A DNA stretch of 64,000 nucleotides from Neodiprion pinetum (lineage: Eukaryota > Arthropoda > Insecta > Hymenoptera > Diprionidae), in the NCBI RefSeq assembly GCF_021155775.2, contig NC_060237.1:13045832-13109831 (forward strand). Direction: 5' to 3'. The notes under the pieces were generated by a model. The model was not told the DNA's origin, searched no databases, and saw nothing but the letters and a program-made list of their open reading frames with translations. Positions 56,764-64,000 of this stretch are shown here, in pieces. Position numbers and translations under genes: made by a program. Positions within the stretch are counted from its first letter, which is position 1. The number at the start of each line of letters is the position of its first letter.

Positions 56764-58098
56764 AGCACCGCTTCTATCCCCTCGCAGCTGCGCGTCTCAT
56801 TTCGAGTTTGCATGTTTGTTTTATGTATTTTGTACTTTTATGAGTTGCTGTGTACAACTATTTACTCGGCAGATTTCAGCTCGGATCTAGCGATAACCAA
56901 GTTATTCAATACAGAACTGTGACCACAAAGCATCAATTTTGATTTTAACGATGTTTTCATATGAAAAAAAATCGCAAAAACGAGGAACAAATATATTATA
57001 TTATGAACATAAAATTAATAGAATTAAAAAAAGTACACACCCCTAAAAAACTTACATCTTTGCCACAGTAGGATCTTGGAAACCCTGGACTCACTTTAGA
57101 AACTCAGTGCTCAGTGGTTCGATGGCAACTGATCGACCCGGCCCATGTCACTACTGAGGAGACCCGAAACTTTTTTTACATCACGGTCCTAAGCTTATCC
57201 CCTTTCCATTATTCAAAGGCTAGCCTATGAAAATTACGCTGGACTCTCTGGACCCTTGTGTGACAATATAAGGTTGAAAAATATGCATCGTACAAAGCGA
57301 TGCCCAGTATAAAGACATTATGATCTCAAAAGTTAAACCTAATCCCGTAAGAATTAACCTATTTCGTTAACTGAAGATGTATGAAGACTGCTAACCTAAC
57401 GGCGCTTTCAGTAACCATGACGGACGAGATGAGTTCATAGTCAAGCCGTGCTCTCTGCGTCGCTCAACTCAAGTAGATAAACGATTGGTACGTAAAGACG
57501 ACAAGAATTAATCTTACCATCACGTATACCTAGTTAGATAGTGCAGTATTCAAATGTTATTATGGGAATGAAATGACCACCGATTAAAATTTGTATGTGT
57601 CGCCATATAGATACTGTAGACTCTCCACAATTGTGTAAATTCGTTTCGGGCAATCCACTTCAACCAAACTCAGCAATGTTAATCTAACTGTATCTCAGTT
57701 ACATCGACAAAGAAAATGTCAATTGAATACATGCACATCATAGATATACACGGTTGTCTGTTAGAAACCAGTTTTTTGTATAAACAATAGGAAGATAGTC
57801 AAAGGAGTGATAATGAAGGGATGAAATTATACAGTGTTACTTAGACGTGTCACGTGCAGACGACCATCTGAAGGATCTCACCCAGCGTGATCTCAAAAGA
57901 ATATACATATATAATCTATTCCCGAGCGGTTAGAAATGGATTACTTTGGGCTTTGCTTGTATAAAGTGTAAACGCACCGGCTGTGATAAAAGTACACTAT
58001 TCTGGGTGACAGGAAATCAATGGTATGGACAAGATGGCACTCGAATTGTCCACACTAGTTCATATTTTGTGTAACAAAATGAATCAAGTACACTATTA
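56764..58098. other. No gene recognised
   Basis: Mixed AT-rich sequence. Short frames lack motifs. Confidence 0.4.
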
Positions 58099-58188
58099 CA
58101 AATGACAAAGAGAGATTTAGGACAATTAAGGTAAAAACTATCACAAATAACAAAGAGCGATTTAGGACAACTAAGTAGTACGTTACCG
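58099..58188 (+). repeat. Tandem duplication, 45-bp unit, two copies
   Basis: CAAATGACAAAGAGAGATTT..GGACAATTAAG at 58099 and CAAATAACAAAGAGCGATTT..GGACAACTAAG at 58144. A 75-aa frame across it reads as a repeated peptide and is not convincing. Confidence 0.75.
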
Positions 58189-58419
58189 TTTGTGAAAGGT
58201 GAGTTGAGGAGTAGGCCTCCTTGGGTAGCGCGAAAGTACACCACTTAAGACACACCATCGATTCACCGAGCCGTTCCGTTAAGAATTTTGAGTTTCCACG
58301 ATTGTCACGATGAAATTGCCGGAAGAATAGTCGCTATCGTTACACGTTGCTTCGGATTTTTTTTTTTTTAATGCGCTGTGACTACCTTATTTAAATTGTT
58401 GAAAGATGTTCAAAATTCA

Positions 58420-58717
58420 TCACTTTTTTTTTCTTTGTTTTTGAGTTTTTTTCCTATCGTTATATGAATTGAATGCGCCCCCCATATACAATAATGGTAG
58501 TTTATTGAAAGTGTTGGGAATTCCATGTATTGTCGGTGAAGCCAGCGGAGACTGATATGGTGATTCATTCAACATGGGCAATGGTCGGTTTTTGAACTTG
58601 TTGTTCACAGTGAAATCTGTTGAAACAGACGATGATGATGTCGCTTCTACAAAATTCATCACGTCGGATAACGTGCATGGAGCCGTTGACTTGTTGATTC
58701 CGATTAATTGATAATAT
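58420..58717 (-). CDS. Unidentified ORF cut by the non-LTR insertion
   Basis: The minus-strand frame reads LIGINKSTAPCTLSDVMNFV, then a Ser-rich stretch, KNRPLPMLNESPYQSPLASP, and ends with a very basic tail (DRKKTQKQRKKK) at 58420. Across the insertion the frame could begin at an ATG in the right flank (near 63475), giving about 95 codons. Composition is protein-like, with Pro/Ser motifs, but I recognise no family. It may be a terminal exon of a host gene or chance. Confidence 0.3.
58699..58717 (+). repeat. Target-site duplication, left copy
   Basis: TCCGATTAATTGATAATAT; it matches 63453-63471 with one change in 19. Confidence 0.8.
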
Positions 58718-58985
58718 GTATGTATGTAATATTTATTGTTCCCCTTGGGGTTACAAAGACTTCCATTTTCCTCTCCCTTTACCATATTTTTACATGTTTT
58801 CTTAACCTATTCTTATCCTATTCTTACTTCCTACCTTATCTTTACTTATTTTCTGATTGCCTGTGCCCTGTGCCGTTGCCGTGCCATTCCCTTACTTTCC
58901 CTTTTATCCTTTTCTTATTCTTTATCCTTATCTTTACTTAACCTTATCCTATTTTACCTTATTCTATTCCCTATTTGTCCTTATC

Positions 58986-61912
58986 CTAATCGACTTCAAT
59001 TTCCCATTCATCTCTCACTTTTTCATTCTCTTGTACATCCCTGATCCTTTCCAGTTCTCTCATCCAGACTTCTCCCACCCCCTCCTCACCTAACATCTCC
59101 CTCACCACCTCCTGCCAGCTTTCCCCCCTTCTATCCCAGCCCACGCACCTTTCCCATACGTGCTCCCATATTTCCTCCTCCCCCCTGCACACCCTACACA
59201 TTCTCTTTTCCTCTTCTTTCTAGTACCTTGCCTCCTTCATCTCGCTTCCCAATCTAAATCTTGCCACTCTTGATCACCTGCTTTCCCCCCATCCCTTTCC
59301 CAGATACCCTGGTATCCCTTCTCCTTTCACTAGCCTGTACCATCTGCTGTACCTCGATTCCCTTATTTTCTCCCACCTCTCTTTTCTCTGCTCTTCCCTC
59401 CATACCAGCCTGTCAAATAACCAAATCCTTTTTTCCCAATCCCTCCCAAACCTTCTTTTTCCTCTTCCCTATACCTGCCTCATTACTACCCCTGCCTTCC
59501 GTACTCTCTCCTTCACGTGTGCTTCCTGTCCCCCATTGCACTTCACTCTATACCCTAGATGACTGAACTCTTTAACCTCCTCTATCTTTTTCCCTTTCCA
59601 TCTCCAATCCATTTTTTTCCTTCTGCCGCCTCCTTTCCTAAATCTCATAATCCTTGATTTCCCTACATTTACTGTCATCCTTTCCCTGTTCATATACCTT
59701 TCTAACTTCCTAATCATTACCTCCATCTCCTCTTCACGTCTCGCTAGTAGCACTATGTCATCAGCATACGCTAACATCGATACCCTGCCGCTGCGCGCCG
59801 GCCAACTCCACCCCCCCAACCCGTCTCCCTCTCTCCATTTCCTCTTCTGAATCCGCCAGCAGCAGGTTGAATACATGCAGACTGAGCGGACATCCCTGCC
59901 TTAACCCCATCGCCGTCCAGAACGCCTCTCGTACCTTTCCCCCGCTCCTCACCCAACTCTTTGTTTCCTTGTAAATTTCCTCTATCCTTATTCTTAGCCT
60001 TTCCCTCACCCCTCTCCTTTCCATAGTCTCCCATAGCACCTTCCTGTCCACCGAATCGAACGCCGCTTTTGAGTCCACAAAGAACGTCACCACCTTTCCC
60101 TTATCCCTTCCCACCTGTCTATTGATTAAATAGTCAAGCACGTATACGTTGTCAATTGTACCCATTCCTTTCCTGAAGCCAGTTTTATTTTGCGGTATCA
60201 TGCCCTTCTCCTCCACCTCTCTTTCTAACCTTTCCGCTAATGCCATCGCATAGACCTTATACAGAGTTAGCATCAGCGTCACCCCCCTATACTCTTCTAC
60301 CCTTTTCCCCTCCGCCTTCTTTGTATCGGCGCTATCAATCCCTCTCTCCAATCCTCTGGCCAGCTCTCCCCCACCCAAACTCTGTTACATGTTTTCCATA
60401 CCCACTGCTCCATCTCTTCCCCCCCATACCTCCATACCTCGCTAGCTATTCCATCCCCCCGTGGTGCTTTTCCATCCCTCAGCTTTCCTATCACCTTCTT
60501 AATCTCTTCCCTCTGCAGCTCCTCTTTCCCATCCCCCTTTCTATTTGCCGTCCCCCCGCCTTCTGTTATCTTGCTTTCCACTCCGCCTGATGATCCCATG
60601 GAATACTCCCTCCACTCCTAATCGCCTATTTCCTCATTCACCCTCTTCCTCTTCTTTCTTTCCCTGTTAACTATCTCCCATACCTTGCTTTCTGTCCTTG
60701 CTTCCGCTGCTTCTTTTATGAATCCCGCATTTTCTTTCTTCCTCCTCTCCTCGCACAGCCTATTATATTCCCTTCTTTCCTTTCTATACGCTTCCCCCTC
60801 CCCCTCCCCCTTTCTCTAGTTCCTTAAACCTTGCTTTACTTCCGCTTTCTTTCGCCCACATTCCTCATCCCACCAACCTTTATTCACTTCACTTCCCCTC
60901 CCTCCTACCTCTAAAGCTCGTCTAAGCTCCCTTATTCTTTTCTCTATCTCTTTGCCTACATCCGCTTCTCCCACCCCCTCCCATTTGACCTCTGTTCTAA
61001 ACCTTCTCCTACCCTCCTCTGTCCAGTCTCCATTACAAGCTTCCCCTACTCTTTTTCTCTTTCTTGTCCTAGTCACTGCCCCCCTCATCCACACTATTAC
61101 CGGGTGATGGTCCGAGTCAACCCTATCCCCAATCTCCATCCTTTTGACCCTATTCCTTACCTCGCTGTCTCCTATAGCGTAATCTATCACCGTCACCCCC
61201 GCCCCTCCTACATACATAAATTCTCCCTCCTCATCGCCCTCTATGTTCCCATTCATTATTGCCCATCCTGTCTCTTCCAAAAATTGCACCAGCTGCTTAC
61301 CTTCGGAGTTTATTTTCCTGTCCTTTGATTTCCTACTCCTATCCTCCTCCTCTCCTTCCCCCAAACATCCTTCCCCCTCCTGCCCTGTCCTGGAATTGAA
61401 ATCACCCCTTACTAGCACTCTTGTTCCTCCCTCTACCTCTTCTGTCCGCTCCTTCAATTCCCCTATCTTCTCTTTCAGATCCCCATTTACGTATATTCCT
61501 ATTACTATCTATTTCCCCCCCCCCCCCCTATACTTATTTTCCTTATTATCATCCCCTCTTTTACCTCTTCCCTCCCTTCCTCCCCACTTACTATCTCCCT
61601 TCTTACCCCTAACAGCATTCCGCCTATTGCTCTTCCCTTCCTATTTCTTCTCACCGCATACTGCACTTCCCATCTATACCCTGCTGGCAACTCATTCCTA
61701 ATTCTTTCCCACCCCTTCTTTTCTATCCATGTCTCCATTAAAAATATTACATCCCACTCCCTTAGACCCCTCCAGAAATCTTCATCCTTTCTCGCAAGCC
61801 CCGCCACATTCCAGAAAACTACTTTCCAACCCTCCCTTTCCGTCTCGCCTACTCCCCTCTCTCTACTCTTTCTTTCCCGCCCCCTCTGCCTCTGTCCCTC
61901 CCCACTGACCAT
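58986..61912 (-). pseudogene. Non-LTR ORF2: AP-like endonuclease, reverse transcriptase, zinc knuckle; several frameshifts
   Basis: Minus-strand order. Endonuclease: WKVVFWNVAGLARKDEDFW near 61830 and FLMETW near 61740, then RVLVRGDFNSRTG near 61410 and DSDHHPVIVW near 61100. Linker to RT: KLRDGKAPRGDGIASEVW near 60480. RT: NKTGFRKGMGTIDNVYVL near 60185, FFVDSKAAFDSVDRKVLWE near 60070 (motif A), GLRQGCPLSLHVFNLLLAD near 59900 (motif B), MLAYADDIVLLA near 59770 (YADD), and FSHLGY near 59560. C-terminal knuckle CRVCRGEEEIWEHVWERC near 59190. Frame changes lie at a poly-C run (61514-61527), near 60800-60600, near 60340 and near 59820. Some homopolymer changes could be assembly errors. Confidence 0.85.
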
Positions 61913-62091
61913 TTCCCCGACTGCCTTTCCCTACGTACCCCAGCCTGTGCTTCTATACCCCCCTCTTGTCTTTCCTCGCTTGCTGTCCTTTCCCTATCGC
62001 CTTCCTCCACTTTTCCCCTCCCCTCCCTTTGCCCCTATTCCCTCTCTCTCCCTGCACCGTCCCTAAGCACCTTTCCTATCTCATCCCACTT

Positions 62092-63114
62092 TCACATTTT
62101 CCCTTCTATCCAGATCTTTGCATACCCTATTCTTACTCTGTTTCCCCTTCTCTCCTCGATAGCTGCTATCTCCCTCAACTTCCATTTCATTCTCCTCTCT
62201 GCCCAGGTGAGATCCTCTTTTCTCTCCTCCCTCCCTTTAAGGACGCTTTTTCTTTCCATTACCTGCCTCTTTTGCTCCCTATTCCCTAGCCCTGCTATCC
62301 CCTTTTCTCCCCCCTTTTTTGCGCCTACCTCCCACATATCCTTTACCTCGACCTCTACCCCTATCACCTGCATAATCTTTTTCAACCCTTCCTTTTCCTT
62401 TCCCTTCTCTATTCTCGCTCCTCTCAATACTATATTTCCCCTTCTTTCTTCCCTTTCTTTCCTCTCTGTGGCCCACCCCATCTTTTTTAACCTATCTATT
62501 GTCACCTGCGCCACTTCCGCATTCCCCTGTCTCTGCCTCTCCCCCCCACCTTCTGCCCCCCACCTTCTCTTTATTTCTAATTCTGCCAGCCTCCCCTTTA
62601 CCCTGTCCATCTTCCCTCCTCTCCGCTCTTCTACCTCTTCTAATCTTTTACCTAGGTCCCTTATCGTTTCCTTCATCTCCCCCCTCTCTACTTCCCACTG
62701 CTCTTCCCTTCTAGTCATTTCCCCTTTAATCTTTTCCATTTCTTCCCTGATCCCCCTTCCTTGCCCTTTGACCTCCTCTAGACCTATCTTTAACTCTTCC
62801 CTAATCAGCCTTAGCATATCCTGTATACTCCCTCTCTCTGTCTTCCCTTCCTCACCTGTCTTGCCCTCCGGCGACCAGTGAACTTTCCTGCTTTTCCCAA
62901 ATACTCTTCCTCTTTCCTGTATCTCATGTGCATCCTCCTCCCCTTTTTCCCCCTTCTCCTCCCGCTTTCTGTTCCATAAATCTAGCACCGTCGTCGCCGA
63001 TCCCAGGCTATGACTCCTATGCCTCCCTAACGATGCTACTGCACCCGGCCTACCTTTCTTTTTCTCCTTCTCTACTCTGTTCGCCCCTTCTTTTTGGCCA
63101 CCCGCGTTGCTCAT
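62092..63114 (-). CDS. Non-LTR ORF1, coiled-coil nucleic-acid-binding protein
   Basis: The frame is open from 63132 (GTG); the first ATG is at 63114 (MSNAGGQKEG), which I prefer. It ends at TAG near 62092. Highly charged. Residues about 100-200 form long Glu/Lys/Arg heptads (IREELKIGLEEVKGQGRGIR; MEKIKGEMTRREEQWEVERG), a coiled coil for trimer or multimer formation. Then comes an RRM-like part, NIVLRGARIEKG..GLKKIMQVIG, with LTWAERRMKWKLREIAAIEE towards the end. This is the layout of L1-type ORF1 chaperones, which coat the element RNA. No stop is present, unlike ORF2. Confidence 0.75.
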   Translation of the reverse strand: MSNAGGQKEGANRVEKEKKKGRPGAVASLGRHRSHSLGSATTVLDLWNRKREEKGEKGEEDAHEIQERGRVFGKSRKVHWSPEGKTGEEGKTERGSIQDMLRLIREELKIGLEEVKGQGRGIREEMEKIKGEMTRREEQWEVERGEMKETIRDLGKRLEEVEERRGGKMDRVKGRLAELEIKRRWGAEGGGERQRQGNAEVAQVTIDRLKKMGWATERKEREERRGNIVLRGARIEKGKEKEGLKKIMQVIGVEVEVKDMWEVGAKKGGEKGIAGLGNREQKRQVMERKSVLKGREERKEDLTWAERRMKWKLREIAAIEERRGNRVRIGYAKIWIEGKM

Positions 63115-63452
63115 ACTGTTTATCTCCGCCACCGCTCCCTACCTTATCTACCTGCCACCTATCTGTCTTTGCTTCATCCCCCTTCCTACGCCCTAGATGT
63201 CACCGCCTATTTTTTTGTTATCCTTCCCGTTGCCGTCCGCCGGCTTTCTCTGACTAACCTCAAAACTTTCCCCCTTTTTTCACCTGTCCTTTCCTTCTAC
63301 TCCTGCCTCCCTATTCCCTCCACTCGTCCGCACGTCCTGGTCTTCCCCACTCCTTCTCTTCCCCATTTCCTTTCCTCCTCACCTTTGCTATCCTGCTAAA
63401 TTCTCACACTCTTTCTCACACCTGCCACTCACATCCAAACCGGAAACGGAAG

Positions 63453-63471
63453 TCCGATTCATTGATAATAT
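63453..63471 (+). repeat. Target-site duplication, right copy
   Basis: TCCGATTCATTGATAATAT; one mismatch to 58699-58717. Confidence 0.8.
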
Positions 63472-64000
63472 TTCATTACGATAAACTGCTTCGGATTTCA
63501 GATGTAAAATCACATTGCTGCTGCACTCATTTTCAACCCACATCATTTCGATTTTTGCTTCGTCAATGAGTTGAACTGAATGGTTGTGTCAACTTGGCTT
63601 TGATGACCGATCTGAGGAGATATCTGATTTAATTAGTAGACCCACAAAAGTATGATTTTTGACTAATGTGATGTTAAAGTTTGTAAGATGTAAAATTGGG
63701 GAATCTTACGATTGAGTTTTCACGAATTTATCGATAAATCGCATAGTTTCGAAGTGTACGAATCCTCACCGTCAAGCCGATCTACCTTCACTCTCACGTT
63801 CAGCATGTCTTTTCTTTCACTTTCGAGCAAAATTCTATTAATCCAGACCGACGCGCGACGAGGAGAGCACATCTGAGCTGTGACTGAATTGATGAGAAAT
63901 TGTTTTATGATCTATTTTTTACACATCATGTTATTTTTGACTATTACCTCTAGCGAACCGCCACACGTCTTTCATATTTATTGCTTCTACTTGCCAACTC
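63472..64000. other. Flank without a recognised gene; contains a DRE-type palindrome
   Basis: No coding frame recognised. TTTATCGATAAA at 63727-63738 includes TATCGATA (63729-63736), the insect DRE core promoter word. About 100 bases on there is GC-rich sequence (CGACGCGCGACGAGG near 63850). A promoter is possible but unsupported by any exon in view. Confidence 0.3.

Larger units (their letters stand above)
58718..63452 (-). mobile_element. Non-LTR retrotransposon, about 4.7 kb, with two ORFs
   Basis: Bounded by a 19-bp target duplication. On the minus strand it begins GACTTCCGTTTCCGG at 63452 and carries ORF1, ORF2 and a 3' end with CCCCAAGGGG, AACAATAAAT and a (CATA)n tail at 58718-58730. 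The plus strand is strongly C+T-rich throughout. The length suggests a nearly complete copy. Endonuclease, RT and a C-terminal CCHC knuckle place it among the endonuclease-bearing non-LTR elements; the clade was not decided. Confidence 0.85.

Noticed and set aside
58708..63399. Many long plus-strand frames rich in Ser, Pro, Leu and Phe
   Set aside because: They are antisense to the purine-rich non-LTR ORFs; the minus strand carries the recognised RT and endonuclease motifs.
1..64000. CRISPR-like, prophage or bacterial defence features
   Set aside because: No regularly spaced repeats with unique spacers, no bacterial gene organisation; introns and arthropod transposons show a eukaryotic chromosome.

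Overview
This is a eukaryotic, almost certainly insect, chromosomal window made largely of mobile DNA in many states of decay. There is no operon structure, and I see no rRNA and no CRISPR. Genes have GT..AG introns, intergenic DNA is AT-rich, and the element mix (Polinton/Maverick, Penelope, Transib, piggyBac, pogo-like, CACTA-like with DUF4806, hAT-like foldbacks, non-LTR elements) fits an arthropod. Details of the non-LTR element and the DUF4806 gene make me lean to Hymenoptera, as an inference only.

Layout. 1-12 kb: remains of Polinton/Maverick-type elements. A protein-primed DNA polymerase B tail (2-883) faces an inverted-repeat block (about 960-2240) and a second decayed polymerase tail. 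An integrase with chromodomain follows (2631-5176), split by a solo LTR (2903-4736, target duplication CCTA). A long polymerase B pseudogene lies on the minus strand (5774-9548), and two small conserved-looking ORFs (11209-11862) follow it. 12-14.2 kb: tandem repeats and one orphan exon ending at a splice donor. 14.2-16.9 kb: a pogo/CENP-B-type transposase pseudogene whose intron carries a hAT-like foldback with an 8-bp target duplication. 17-26 kb: SINE-like, foldback, tandem and MITE repeats. 26-33.8 kb: a CpG-rich candidate promoter with a 5' splice donor, a CACTA (tnp2)-like transposase gene with a single stop codon, a four-exon DUF4806 gene with a one-base excess in an A run, and tandem decayed copies of its last exon.

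34.72-48.19 kb: a near-perfect 13.5-kb palindrome (arms about 6.5 kb, spacer 457 bp) centred on a Penelope-like retroelement that encodes reverse transcriptase and a GIY-YIG nuclease. Its terminal repeats carry a hammerhead-ribozyme-like core. The 5' repeat lacks, to the base, a 287-bp GT..AG intron present in the 3' repeat, so the 5' copy looks like the product of a spliced RNA. This is the most informative locus in the window.

48.9-64 kb: a solo LTR (target duplication ATAT), a Transib (RAG1-related) transposase pseudogene, a non-LTR reverse transcriptase fragment, a MITE, a piggyBac pseudogene, and a 4.7-kb non-LTR retrotransposon on the minus strand bounded by a 19-bp target duplication.

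Few genes here can be intact. The best-preserved proteins are the Penelope protein (824 aa, no stop), the CACTA-like transposase (one stop), the DUF4806 protein (one frameshift) and ORF1 of the non-LTR element (346 aa open). Family names were assigned by reading translated motifs, without any database search.
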